A stretch of 64,000 bases of DNA. Source: Mycobacterium sp. NBC_00419. Lineage in GTDB: Bacteria > Actinomycetota > Actinomycetes > Mycobacteriales > Mycobacteriaceae. The stretch lies in the NCBI RefSeq assembly GCF_036023875.1, contig NZ_CP107931.1:2852001-2916000 (forward strand), in the 5' to 3' direction. The notes under the pieces are model-generated. The model saw nothing but the letters and a program-made list of their open reading frames with translations. It made no database searches and had not been told where the DNA came from. A program made the position numbers and the translations under genes. Below, one piece after another: positions 23,318 to 32,113 of this stretch (position 1 is the first letter of the stretch; each line of letters starts with the position of its first letter).

Positions 23318-25246
23318 GTGGGCACAGACTTTTCGATACCGGTGCATCCGACCGCCCACAAAGCCCGCACCGGACTGATCATCGGTGCGCTCGGCGTGGT
23401 GTTCGGGGACATCGGAACCAGCCCCATCTACACGTTGCAGACACTGTTCAACCCCGACGATCCGCATCCGGTGCCGATCACCCCGGCCAACGTCTACGGG
23501 GTGGTGTCGCTGGTCTTCTGGTCGGTGATGATCATCGTCAGCCTCACCTACGTCACGCTGGTGATGCGCGCCGACAACGACGGTGAAGGCGGCGTGATGG
23601 CGTTGATCACGCTGGTACAGCGGCTTGGGAGCCGCTCGAGCCCGCGCGTCATCGCGATCCTGTCGAGCCTCGGAATACTGGGCGCTGCACTGTTTTTCGG
23701 CGACAGCATGATCACCCCCGCCATCTCGGTGCTGTCCGCGGTCGAGGGCCTCAAGATCGTCGACCCTGGTCTGGCCGAACTCGTGGTGCCCATCACCGCG
23801 GTGATCATCATCGGGCTGTTCCTGGTGCAGCGGCACGGTACCGCCACCGTCGGCCGGTTCTTCGGGCCGGTGATGATCGTGTGGTTCGCCGTGATCGGCG
23901 CCTGCGGGGTGCGCGGCATCCTCGGCCATCCGCAGATCCTGCGTGCACTGTCGCCCACCTATGCGCTGGAGTTCATGGTCAGCCACTTCCACATCGCGTT
24001 CTTCGCGCTGGCCGCGGTGGTGCTCGCGGTGACCGGTGCCGAGGCGCTCTACGCCGACATGGGGCACTTCGGCCGGGCCTCGATCACGTGGGCCTGGCTC
24101 GGGCTGGTGCTGCCCGCCCTGGTGCTCAACTATTTCGGCCAGGGCGCCCTGCTGCTGGGCGACCAGAGTGTGGTCAACGCCCCGTTCTTCCTGCTGGTGC
24201 CCAACGGCTGGGAACTACCGATGATGGTGCTGGCCACCGCGGCGACGGTGATCGCCTCGCAGGCGGTGATCACCGGGGCCTATTCGGTGGCATCCCAGGC
24301 CGCCCAGCTCGGCTACCTGCCACGGCTGCGGATAGCGCACACCTCGGAGTCCTCGATCGGGCAGATCTACGTGCCGTGGATCAACGGCATGCTCCTGGCG
24401 GCGGTGCTGATCCTGGTCTTCGCGTTCCGCAGTTCGGCGGCCCTGGGCTATGCCTACGGGATGGCCGTCACCGGCACGATCACCATCACTACGGTGCTGT
24501 TCCTCTATATCGCGCGCAACCGCTGGCGCTGGCCGCTGTGGCTGGTGGCCACCGGTGGCGGTGCGCTGCTGGTGGTGGACCTGATGTTCCTGGCCGCCAA
24601 CATGACCAAGATCGTGCACGGCGCCTGGCTGCCGCTGCTGATCGGTCTGATCGCCTTCACGGTTCTGATCACGTGGCAGCGCGGCCGGGTGATCGTCACC
24701 GCGGCACGCGATGTCGCCGAGGGCCCGCTGCGCGAGTTCGTCCACGACATCACCCGCCGCGACCCGCCGTTGCCGCGGATCCCCGGCACCGCGATCTTCC
24801 TCAACCGAGGCAGCGAGACCGCGCCGCTGTCGCTGCGCGCCAACGTCGACCACAACCACGTGCTGCATCAGCACATCATCATCATGTCCATCGACACCCC
24901 GCCCGTCCCGCGGGTATCGGACAAAGACCGGATCACCGTCGACGATCTCGGCAGCCACTACGACGGAATCTTCTTCGTATCAGCACGATTCGGCTACATG
25001 GAGCGCCCCAACGTCCCGGCGGCGCTACGGCTGGTCAACCCTGCCGACACCGAGGGCATCATCGACGTCGACAACGCCTCGTTCTTCCTGTCCAAGCTGG
25101 ACCTGTGCGCGGGCAAGAAACCCACCATGGCGCCGTGGCGCAAACGGCTGTTCATCGCGACCTCGCACATGACCGCCGACGCGGCCGGTTACTTCGGCAT
25201 GCCCCTGGAGCAGACGGTCATCATCGGGGCGCGTATCGAGGTCTAG
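23318..25246 (+). CDS. kup: KUP-type potassium uptake protein
   Basis: 642 residues, about 12 membrane segments followed by a soluble C-terminal domain (from about 480). The family signature GVVFGDIGTSPIYTLQTLF is at residues 28-46, and later GALLLGDQSVVNAPFFLLVP and AYGMAVTGTITITT. It couples K+ uptake to protons. Length agrees with Kup (about 620-640). It starts at GTG 23318. No regulatory RNA element was convincing in the 111-bp leader. The FAD monooxygenase follows after only 9 bp. Confidence 0.93.
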   Translation: MGTDFSIPVHPTAHKARTGLIIGALGVVFGDIGTSPIYTLQTLFNPDDPHPVPITPANVYGVVSLVFWSVMIIVSLTYVTLVMRADNDGEGGVMALITLVQRLGSRSSPRVIAILSSLGILGAALFFGDSMITPAISVLSAVEGLKIVDPGLAELVVPITAVIIIGLFLVQRHGTATVGRFFGPVMIVWFAVIGACGVRGILGHPQILRALSPTYALEFMVSHFHIAFFALAAVVLAVTGAEALYADMGHFGRASITWAWLGLVLPALVLNYFGQGALLLGDQSVVNAPFFLLVPNGWELPMMVLATAATVIASQAVITGAYSVASQAAQLGYLPRLRIAHTSESSIGQIYVPWINGMLLAAVLILVFAFRSSAALGYAYGMAVTGTITITTVLFLYIARNRWRWPLWLVATGGGALLVVDLMFLAANMTKIVHGAWLPLLIGLIAFTVLITWQRGRVIVTAARDVAEGPLREFVHDITRRDPPLPRIPGTAIFLNRGSETAPLSLRANVDHNHVLHQHIIIMSIDTPPVPRVSDKDRITVDDLGSHYDGIFFVSARFGYMERPNVPAALRLVNPADTEGIIDVDNASFFLSKLDLCAGKKPTMAPWRKRLFIATSHMTADAAGYFGMPLEQTVIIGARIEV

Positions 25247-25255
25247 CGTGAAGGG

Positions 25256-26464
25256 ATGACCGACTCCACGACGTGTGCGATTGTGGGCGGGGGACCCGCC
25301 GGGATGGTGCTCGGATTGATCCTGGCCCGAGCCGGTGTCGAGGTGACCGTGCTGGAGAAGCACGCTGACTTCCTCCGCGACTTCCGCGGCGACACTGTGC
25401 ATCCCAGCACTCTGCGGCTCCTCGACGACCTGGGGCTGTGGGACAAGTTCGCGGCACTGCCGCAGAGCAAGGTCGAGGCGGCGACACTGACCGTCGACGG
25501 TAAGTCCCTCACCATGGTCGACTTCCGCCGGTTGCGCCAACCGCACCCGTACGTGGCGATGGTGCCGCAGTGGGATCTGCTCAACCTGCTTGCCGAGGCC
25601 GCCGCGGCCGAGCCGACATTCACGCTGCTCCTGGAACACGAGGTCACCGGGCTGGTGCGCACGGGTGGGCGCACCACCGGGGTGCGCTACACCTCGCCGC
25701 ACGGCGACGGCGAGTTGGCCGCCGAGCTGACCGTGGCCTGCGACGGCCGCTGGTCGGTGGTGCGCCAGAGCGCCGGGCTGGAGGCCCGCGAGTTCCCGGT
25801 CGGCTTCGACGTCTGGTGGTTCCGGCTGCCCCGCGACAGCGGCGCGCAGTACTCGCTGATCCCGCGGACCGCGCCCGGCCGGGTGCTCATCATGATCCCG
25901 CGGGAGGGCTACTTCCAGATCGCCTACCTGATCCCGAAGGGCCGCGACCCCGGCCTGCGGGCGGCCGGACTGGACGCGTTCAAGGCCGAACTGACCGAAC
26001 TGGTGCCGGAAGCCAACGTCGACAGCCTGACCTCACTGGACGACGTGAAGTTCCTCGACGTCCGGGTCAACCGGCTCAAGCGCTGGCACACCGACGGGGT
26101 GCTGTGTATCGGCGACGCCGCCCACGCCATGTCGCCGGTCGGCGGGGTGGGCATCAACGTCGCCGTCCAGGACGCGGTCGGCGCCGCGACCCTGCTGGCC
26201 GATCCGCTGCGCCGGCGCGATGTCACCGACCGGGACCTGGCCGCGGTCCGCCGCCGCCGGCTGCCCGCCGCGGCGCTGATCCAGGCCGTGCAGCGGGTCA
26301 TGCACCGGCAGCTGGTGGAGCCGATCCTGCGGGGGGAGAGCGCGAACCCGCCTGCGGCCATGACAAAGCTGATCCAGCGGCTGCCCTGGCTGTCGGCTGT
26401 CCCGGCCTACGTCGTCGGCGTCGGGGTGCGACCGGAACGGGCGCCGGCTTTCGCCCGGCGCTAA
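25256..26464 (+). CDS. FAD-dependent aromatic-type monooxygenase
   Basis: 402 residues. N-terminal FAD motif CAIVGGGPAGMVLGLILARA, then the DG motif ELTVACDGRWSVVRQSAG and the second FAD motif GVLCIGDAAHAMSPVGGVGI. This is the UbiH/p-hydroxybenzoate hydroxylase superfamily, which inserts one oxygen into an aromatic or polyketide-like substrate with NAD(P)H. The substrate is unknown. It may be cotranscribed with kup (9-bp gap), although the functions look unrelated. Its 3' end overlaps the SDR's by 4 bp. Confidence 0.9.
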   Translation: MTDSTTCAIVGGGPAGMVLGLILARAGVEVTVLEKHADFLRDFRGDTVHPSTLRLLDDLGLWDKFAALPQSKVEAATLTVDGKSLTMVDFRRLRQPHPYVAMVPQWDLLNLLAEAAAAEPTFTLLLEHEVTGLVRTGGRTTGVRYTSPHGDGELAAELTVACDGRWSVVRQSAGLEAREFPVGFDVWWFRLPRDSGAQYSLIPRTAPGRVLIMIPREGYFQIAYLIPKGRDPGLRAAGLDAFKAELTELVPEANVDSLTSLDDVKFLDVRVNRLKRWHTDGVLCIGDAAHAMSPVGGVGINVAVQDAVGAATLLADPLRRRDVTDRDLAAVRRRRLPAAALIQAVQRVMHRQLVEPILRGESANPPAAMTKLIQRLPWLSAVPAYVVGVGVRPERAPAFARR

Positions 26465-27213
26465 CCGCCGAGCATCACCAGCCCGCCGTCGACGGCGAGC
26501 AGCTGGCCGGTGATGAAGTGCGAGCCCTCACCGGCGAGGAACACCAGCACCGGGCCGAGGTCGCGGTCGGGATCGCCGAGCGCCCCGCCGAGCGGGATGC
26601 TGGCCCGGATCTGCTCATCGATGAAGGGCGCGGCGGCCGGGCCGAGGAACTCCCGGAGACGCTGCGCGCCGCGCGTCTGCATGGCCGGGGCCAGCGCGTT
26701 GACCGTCACCTTGTCGGCTGCCCAGGCCTTGGCCGCCGAGCGCGTCCACGCCTGCACCGCGCCCTTGGACGCGGCGTACACCGCCGAGATGGGGCTGCCG
26801 GTCACGGCCTCCGATGAGCCGAAATTGATGATCCGGCCGCCGGACCCGCGCATGACGGCGTGCGCCGCCTGGTTGGTGAAGATCGTCGTCTTGAGGTTGG
26901 TGTCGAAAGCGACGTCGATGTCCGCGGCGGTGATGGCGCCGGGGATACCCTGCTGCCACGAACCGGCGGCATTGACCAAGACGTCCAAACCGCCCAGGGC
27001 CGAGACCGCGGCGTCCATCATCGCGCCGACGGCGTCCTGATCCCGGGCATCGCACTGCAGCCACGTCGCCGCGCCGGCCTCGGCCGGCTCGGTGCGGTGG
27101 TAGGTCGCCACGACGCCGGCTCCCGCGGCGGTGAGCGCGCGCACCGCGGCGGCGCCGAGGCCGGTGGCGGCGCCCGTCACGACGACCCGCGTGCCCTCCA
27201 GCGGGCCGCTCAC
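26461..27213 (-). CDS. Short-chain dehydrogenase/reductase
   Basis: 250 residues from GTG 27213 (no strong ribosome site). Cofactor motif VVVTGAATGLGAAAVRAL, NAAG in DVLVNAAGS, catalytic S-x12-Y-x3-K as GSSEAVTGSPISAVYAASKG, and the C-terminal GQLLAVDGGLVML. It looks like a FabG-type NAD(P) oxidoreductase. Longer starts would run into the leader of the divergent ADH gene. The substrate is unknown. Confidence 0.88.
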   Translation of the reverse strand: MSGPLEGTRVVVTGAATGLGAAAVRALTAAGAGVVATYHRTEPAEAGAATWLQCDARDQDAVGAMMDAAVSALGGLDVLVNAAGSWQQGIPGAITAADIDVAFDTNLKTTIFTNQAAHAVMRGSGGRIINFGSSEAVTGSPISAVYAASKGAVQAWTRSAAKAWAADKVTVNALAPAMQTRGAQRLREFLGPAAAPFIDEQIRASIPLGGALGDPDRDLGPVLVFLAGEGSHFITGQLLAVDGGLVMLGG

Positions 27214-27357
27214 CGAGATGCTTCGATCGTCGGCGACTCTGCGGCCGTGTGCCCTACCATGGCGGTCACGGTAAGGACCCCCGTCGCAGGTGTCAACCAT
27301 CGCTCGGCGCGAATTGCATTGCGCCGTTCGAATATTCGACGATTCGAGGAGTTCGGT

Positions 27358-28368
27358 ATGAAGGTGTCCATGGTCGTCGGCGCGGGCAAGACCGAGATCG
27401 TCGAAGTGCCCGACCCCACTGTCGGACCCGCCGACGTGCTCGTGAAGATGAAGGCATGCGGCATCTGCGGATCCGACGCGCTGTACATCGCGATCGGCGG
27501 CCTTCCGCCGCGGCAGGGCCGGATGCCGCTGGGGCACGAACCGGCCGGTGAGATCGTCGACGTTGGCCGCGATGTGAAGGACCTCAAGGTGGGCGACCAC
27601 GTCGTCGTCAACCCGATGGCCGCCGCGACCGGCGTCATCGGCAACGGCGGCCCCACCGGCGCCCTGGCCGACTACCTGCTCGTCGAGAACGCCGTGCGCG
27701 GAATCAGCCTGGAGGTGATCCCGCCCGAGGTGCCGTTCGCGGTCGCCGCCCTCAACGAGCCGATGGCCGTCGCCCGCCACGGCGTCAACCAGACCCGGCC
27801 CAAGCCGTCGGACAAGGTCGTGGTGTTCGGAGCGGGCCCGATCGGCTTGGGCGCCACCATCGCCTACAAGTCGATCGGCGTCGGCCACGTCACCGTGGTC
27901 GACCTCATCGGATCACGGTTGGACAAGGCACTGACGGTGGGCGCCGACGCCGTCGTGAACGCCGCTGAGGACGACGTCGTGGCGGCCTTGATCGAACTGC
28001 ACGGGAAAGGCGAGGCGATGTGGCCCGGAAAGGCCGGCACCGACATCTACCTCGATGCCGCCGGCTCGCCCTCCGTCATCACCACCGCACTGACCGCCGC
28101 CAAGAAAGGGGCCACGCTCGGGGTCGTCGCGGTGCACAAGGAGCCGGTGTCGATCGACCTCGTCAACCTCATGGGCAACGAGATCACCGTGGTCGGCTCG
28201 ATGGGCTACCCCACCGAGATCTTCGAAGTGACAAAGGATCTGGTGGCCAACTGGGAGCGCTACGCCGTGATCGTCAGCCACAGCTTCGGATTCGACGACG
28301 TCGAGGAGGCCCTGCAGACCGCGCTCACGCCCGGCGCTGCCGACAAGGTCGTCGTCACCTTCGACTGA
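27358..28368 (+). CDS. Zinc-type alcohol dehydrogenase lacking the structural zinc lobe
   Basis: 336 residues. The catalytic zinc site is present (CGICGSD with first Cys near 37, GHEPAGEIV with His-Glu near 60), as is the Rossmann motif VVVFGAGPIGLGATIAYKSI. The four-Cys structural zinc loop that normally follows GDHV is absent; the stretch reads VVVNPMAAATGVIGNGGPTG. GAGGAG lies 7 nt before ATG 27358. It belongs to the MDR superfamily near sorbitol/threonine dehydrogenases, but the substrate is unknown. Confidence 0.9.
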   Translation: MKVSMVVGAGKTEIVEVPDPTVGPADVLVKMKACGICGSDALYIAIGGLPPRQGRMPLGHEPAGEIVDVGRDVKDLKVGDHVVVNPMAAATGVIGNGGPTGALADYLLVENAVRGISLEVIPPEVPFAVAALNEPMAVARHGVNQTRPKPSDKVVVFGAGPIGLGATIAYKSIGVGHVTVVDLIGSRLDKALTVGADAVVNAAEDDVVAALIELHGKGEAMWPGKAGTDIYLDAAGSPSVITTALTAAKKGATLGVVAVHKEPVSIDLVNLMGNEITVVGSMGYPTEIFEVTKDLVANWERYAVIVSHSFGFDDVEEALQTALTPGAADKVVVTFD

Positions 28369-28370
28369 CC

Positions 28371-29303
28371 TCACACCTGGGGCAGCACCTCGGCGGCAAG
28401 TAGCTCCAGGGTCGCGTCGGAAGCCCGGTCATGGGTGAACAACACCACCTGGCCGAAGCCCATCTCGTGCAGTTCGCCGAGCCGGTCGACGATCGCCTGC
28501 GGTGTGCCGATCAGTCCACCGTCGTGCAGGCCGAAAGCTGGATCACCGAACCGTTTTTCGGCCAACTGGCGGACGGCAGGCAGCGCCGTCTGGTCGGGCG
28601 CGATGGCCAGCACCGCCTCCACCGACATCACGATCGACGACGGATCGCGGCCGATGTCCTCGCACAGCGACCGCAGTACCGTCAGCTTGTGCTGCATCTC
28701 TGACAGGGCGTAGGTCGGCACGTTCCAGACGTCGGCGTAGCGGGCCACCAACGGCAGGGTGTACTTCTCCCCGGAGCCGCCGACGACGATCGGCGGGCGA
28801 GGCCGCTGCACCGGTCCGGGTTTGATCGGCATGTCGCGGACGGTGTAATGCGCACCGCTGTAGTCGATGTGCTCGCCGGCGAAGGCCTGAGTGAGGATCT
28901 CCAGCGTCTCGCGCAGCCGCTGCGAGCGGTCCGCGAACGACCCCCAGGGCAGGCCCATCCGGCGGTGCTCGTCCTCGATGGAACCGCTCCCGACACCGAG
29001 TACGAGTCGGCCGTCCGAGACCTGATCGAGGGTGGTGGCCATCTTCGCCAGCACCGCCGGATGACGAAACTGGTTGCACAGGACCATATGTCCGACCCGC
29101 AGGCGCTCTGTTCGGCTCAGTAGCGCGGTGGCCAGCGTCCAGGCCTCCAGCGAGTCGATCCCCGGAACGCCCGGCCCGTACATGTGGTCGTAGAGCCACA
29201 GTGAGCCGATACCGAGTTCCTCGCAGCGCTGGGCGCGGTGCAGCATGTCGCGGTAGGTGAACCCCATCTGCGGGACGTACACCCCGATGTCGAGCCGGCT
29301 CAC
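28371..29303 (-). CDS. LLM-class F420-dependent oxidoreductase
   Basis: 310 residues of the luciferase-like TIM-barrel family: MSRLDIGVYVPQMGFTYRDM, SLWLYDHMYGPG, DQVSDGRLVLGVGSGSIEDE, and IVVGGSGEKYTLPLVARYAD. The last motif contacts cofactor phosphate. Mycobacterial members use F420. Its ATG overlaps the stop of the TetR gene, so the two are coupled. It sits beside the P450 operon and may reduce or oxidise an intermediate of the same pathway. Confidence 0.9.
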   Translation of the reverse strand: MSRLDIGVYVPQMGFTYRDMLHRAQRCEELGIGSLWLYDHMYGPGVPGIDSLEAWTLATALLSRTERLRVGHMVLCNQFRHPAVLAKMATTLDQVSDGRLVLGVGSGSIEDEHRRMGLPWGSFADRSQRLRETLEILTQAFAGEHIDYSGAHYTVRDMPIKPGPVQRPRPPIVVGGSGEKYTLPLVARYADVWNVPTYALSEMQHKLTVLRSLCEDIGRDPSSIVMSVEAVLAIAPDQTALPAVRQLAEKRFGDPAFGLHDGGLIGTPQAIVDRLGELHEMGFGQVVLFTHDRASDATLELLAAEVLPQV

Positions 29304-29848
29304 TGCCTGATGCCAACGGCGTGGCGCAGCTGCGCCAGGAACTCCTCGGCGTCGTCGCTGCGAACGACGTAGTGCGAGACGGCGACGCGGATCGCGGTGG
29401 ACGCCTTCACTCCCGCGTTGGCCCCGGTGAGCAGCCGCTCCAGGCGGGTACGCATGACCGGCAGGATGTTTCCGAGCTGGGCGATCACCACCTCGGGCTC
29501 GATGTCGATGAGCCGAACCCCGGAGTAGGACTGCTGGTAGGACACGATGAACTGCAACGCGGCATCCAGCTTGTCGGCTCCGCGCAGCCCGGCGGTCGCA
29601 CGACTGATCCCGTCGTCGAACATGTGCCGCTCGTAGACGCCGAAGGCCTTCAGCAGCTCTTCCTTGGAGGCGAACCAGCGATACAGCGTGGGGCGGGAGA
29701 CACCGGCCTGCAGGGCCACCTCGGACAGGCTGAGCTTGGTCTGGCCGTTGCGGGCCAGCACCTCCGCGGTGGCCTTCAGGATGCGGTGACGCGACGAGGT
29801 CTCGTCGGCATCGAGTGTCGCATCGGTTGCGGCGGGCGGGTGGCTCAC
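29300..29848 (-). CDS. TetR family regulator (P450-divergent)
   Basis: 182 residues from GTG 29848. HTH region RHRILKATAEVLARNGQTKL, then SLSEVALQAGVSRPTLYRWF. The frame is open up to 29935, but the first TetR helix begins shortly after 29848, and an inverted repeat overlaps that start. It is transcribed divergently from the P450/ferredoxin operon and coupled to the LLM gene. It probably represses both directions. Confidence 0.87.
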   Translation of the reverse strand: MSHPPAATDATLDADETSSRHRILKATAEVLARNGQTKLSLSEVALQAGVSRPTLYRWFASKEELLKAFGVYERHMFDDGISRATAGLRGADKLDAALQFIVSYQQSYSGVRLIDIEPEVVIAQLGNILPVMRTRLERLLTGANAGVKASTAIRVAVSHYVVRSDDAEEFLAQLRHAVGIRQ

Positions 29849-29866
29849 CTGTACAGGATTACAGGT
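29847..29866. promoter_or_regulatory. Inverted repeat, TetR operator candidate for the P450 island
   Basis: Arms ACCTGTA and TACAGGT (perfect, 7 bp) flank a 6-nt spacer; the nested decamer CCTGTACAGG is itself palindromic. It overlaps the TetR start and lies 87 bp upstream of the P450 start. A second AT-rich repeat, TATTT-AC-AAATA (29916-29927), lies nearer the P450. TGTCACGC also recurs in the spacer. Confidence 0.55.
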
Positions 29867-29952
29867 CGCGGCCAATGTGTCACGCAGGTTCACGCAACCG
29901 AGATGCATCCCACTGTATTTACAAATATGCGCCAAAGTGTCACGCTGTGCTC

Positions 29953-31194
29953 GTGCCTGAGGTTGACCGTGACTACAGCCCGCACGACATCACGTCGCGC
30001 GAATTTTGGGGCCAGCACTTCGAGGTCCGGGACCAGACCTTCGCGGCATTGCGGCACGCCGACGGGCTGAGCTGGCATCCCCCGGTCCCGTCGGTGTTCG
30101 ACACCGACGAGCCCGGTTTCTGGGCGCTGACCCGCCGGGCCGACATCGTGCACGCGAGTCTGCATCCGGAACTGTTCAGCTCGGCACAGGGCATCGCGCT
30201 GGACCCGATGCCCGCCGACCTGCAGCGCATCGCGACGTTCTTCCTGATGATGGATCCGCCGCAGCACACCCTGTACCGGCGTCTGATCAGTTCCGCGTTC
30301 ACCCCGCGCAACGTGGCCCAGATCGACGAGCAGGTCCGCAAGAACGCCGCCGCGATCGTCGACGACCTGGTCGGCGCCGGTGAGGTCGACTTCGTCGCCG
30401 CCTGCTCGGCCCGGCTGCCGATGATGACGATCGCCGAAATGCTCGGCGTCCCAACAGATCAGCGTGAAGCCGTGGCCAAGGCGGCCGAGAAGTTGTTCTC
30501 CATGAGCGATGACGAGTACAGCAGCCTCGACGAGCGCGCCGAGGCGACCATCAACGAGATGTTCCTGCTGGCCAACACCGGCATCGAACTGGCCAAGTTC
30601 CGTCGCCGCCATCCCGCCGACGACCTGATGACCAGCATCGTCAACGCCGAGGTCGACGGGCACCGTCTGACCGACGAAGAGATCGGCGCGTTCCTGATCC
30701 TGCTGGCCTCGGCGGGCAACGACACCACCAAGCAGACGACGTCGCACGCCATGCTCGCCCTGGCAGCCAACCCCGACCAGCGGGATTGGCTGATGGCCGA
30801 TTTCGACGGCCGAATCAGCCAGTCGGTCGAGGAGTTCATCCGGTTCGCCACGCCGGTGCTGCAGTTCGCGCGCATCGTCACCCAAGACACCGAGCTGGCC
30901 GGCCAGCAGCTGGCCGCCGGAGACAAGGTGGGCCTGTTCTACTGCTCGGCCAACAGGGACGAAGCGGCCTTCGATCGCCCGCAGGCATTCGATCTGCAGC
31001 GTTCGCCCAACCCTCATCTCGGGTTCGGCGGCGGCGGCCCGCACTTCTGTCTGGGCAACCAACTGGCCCGCACCGAGCTGCGAAACATCTTCCGCGAGTT
31101 GCTGACCCGGGTCACCGTCGAGTTCGGCGAACCGGAGTACCTGATGAGCAGCTTCGTGCACGGGATCAAGCGGCTGCCCGCATTCGTGCGGTGA
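29953..31194 (+). CDS. Cytochrome P450, CYP124-like
   Basis: 413 residues from GTG 29953. I-helix SAGNDTTKQTTSHA, K-helix E-x-x-R in EEFIRFATP, and heme loop FGGGGPHFCLGNQLA with the Cys ligand. The ending SFVHGIKRLP and SANRDEAAFDRPQAFDLQR closely resemble CYP124, a methyl-branched lipid/sterol side-chain omega-hydroxylase. Exact CYP family assignment needs a full comparison. First gene of a five-gene run; its electron donor is presumably the adjacent ferredoxin. Confidence 0.93.
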   Translation: MPEVDRDYSPHDITSREFWGQHFEVRDQTFAALRHADGLSWHPPVPSVFDTDEPGFWALTRRADIVHASLHPELFSSAQGIALDPMPADLQRIATFFLMMDPPQHTLYRRLISSAFTPRNVAQIDEQVRKNAAAIVDDLVGAGEVDFVAACSARLPMMTIAEMLGVPTDQREAVAKAAEKLFSMSDDEYSSLDERAEATINEMFLLANTGIELAKFRRRHPADDLMTSIVNAEVDGHRLTDEEIGAFLILLASAGNDTTKQTTSHAMLALAANPDQRDWLMADFDGRISQSVEEFIRFATPVLQFARIVTQDTELAGQQLAAGDKVGLFYCSANRDEAAFDRPQAFDLQRSPNPHLGFGGGGPHFCLGNQLARTELRNIFRELLTRVTVEFGEPEYLMSSFVHGIKRLPAFVR

Positions 31195-31209
31195 CGAGAG
31201 CAGAGGACT

Positions 31210-31410
31210 ATGCGCATCGAGGTCGACCCCGGCAAATGTACCGGGCATGGCATCTGCGAGACGATCGCCGAGGACGTCTTCGAAGTCGGTGACGACGGCC
31301 TGGTGCGCCTGCACGACAGCCACCGGCCCGAGTCGGACCGCGCGCGGATGCAGCAGGCCGTGACGCAGTGCCCGGCCGCGGCGCTGACCGTGGTCGAGGA
31401 CGACCAGTGA
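31210..31410 (+). CDS. 3Fe-4S ferredoxin (P450 partner)
   Basis: 66 residues. Cluster ligands lie in KCTGHGICETIAEDVF and QCPAAALTV. His replaces the second Cys of a 4Fe-4S motif (C-T-G-H), the mark of actinobacterial 3Fe-4S ferredoxins that feed P450s. It lies 15 bp after the CYP124-like gene and overlaps the next start by 4 nt. No ferredoxin reductase is in the window. Confidence 0.93.
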   Translation: MRIEVDPGKCTGHGICETIAEDVFEVGDDGLVRLHDSHRPESDRARMQQAVTQCPAAALTVVEDDQ

Positions 31411-32111
31411 AGAAGTACTTCAGCCACACCCTGCTCTACCTGCACGAGACCATCGCGCTGGGCAGCGAGCGCAGCGACCGGTTCACCGAACAGTTCACCG
31501 CCGTATACCAGCCGATGATGGAATCCCTTGGTGCACGGCTGTTCTCGATCTGGGAGAGCACCCCGTACAACGGGAACTGGCCGCAGGTCACGATCATCTG
31601 GGAGATCGACGCCTTCGCCGACTACGCCGGGATCGGCCGGGCGCAGGCGCCCGGCGGCAGCCACCGCGACGCGTTCGTGGCCTGGTCGGATTACCTCGCC
31701 GGGGTGGGCGCCTCCGGTGAGGGCCGGATCATGTACGCCGGACGCAGCAATCGCACCCTGGCCGAACTCATCGACGCCAAAGTCGGTGCCGGGCTGGTGA
31801 TCCAGGAGGTCATGCAGACCAAGCCGGGTCGTCAGGACGACTACATCCGCGAGCTCGAACGACTCTATGTGCCATGGTCGGAACGCACCGGTAAACGCTG
31901 GCTCGGCTCGTTCATCACGACGTTCCGGTTCAACGAGGTGATCCACTACTGGGCGCTCGACGGTGACTGGGACTGCTTCGAGAATCACTACCCGTCCTGG
32001 AAGGACAGCCCACCCGCCGAGATCGTCACCTGGATGAGTGTCGCCCCGGCCCTGCGCGACGGCTGGGAGGACTCCATCCTGCAGGCGCTCCCGCCGTCCC
32101 CGTTGCGATAG
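31407..32111 (+). CDS. Two-repeat dimeric alpha/beta-barrel protein (NIPSNAP/EthD-like), unknown function
   Basis: 234 residues. Two similar halves, each with a beta-alpha-beta pattern: YFSHTLLYLHETIALGSERS ... VTIIWEIDAFADYAGI, and GLVIQEVMQTKPGRQDDYIR ... IHYWALDGDWDCFENHYPSW. This resembles tandem ferredoxin-like barrel folds of NIPSNAP or EthD type; the family call is by fold pattern only. EthD-type proteins often accompany P450 systems that attack hydrophobic compounds. GTG 31407 overlaps the ferredoxin stop, showing tight coupling. Confidence 0.7.
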   Translation: MKKYFSHTLLYLHETIALGSERSDRFTEQFTAVYQPMMESLGARLFSIWESTPYNGNWPQVTIIWEIDAFADYAGIGRAQAPGGSHRDAFVAWSDYLAGVGASGEGRIMYAGRSNRTLAELIDAKVGAGLVIQEVMQTKPGRQDDYIRELERLYVPWSERTGKRWLGSFITTFRFNEVIHYWALDGDWDCFENHYPSWKDSPPAEIVTWMSVAPALRDGWEDSILQALPPSPLR

Positions 32112-32113
32112 CG

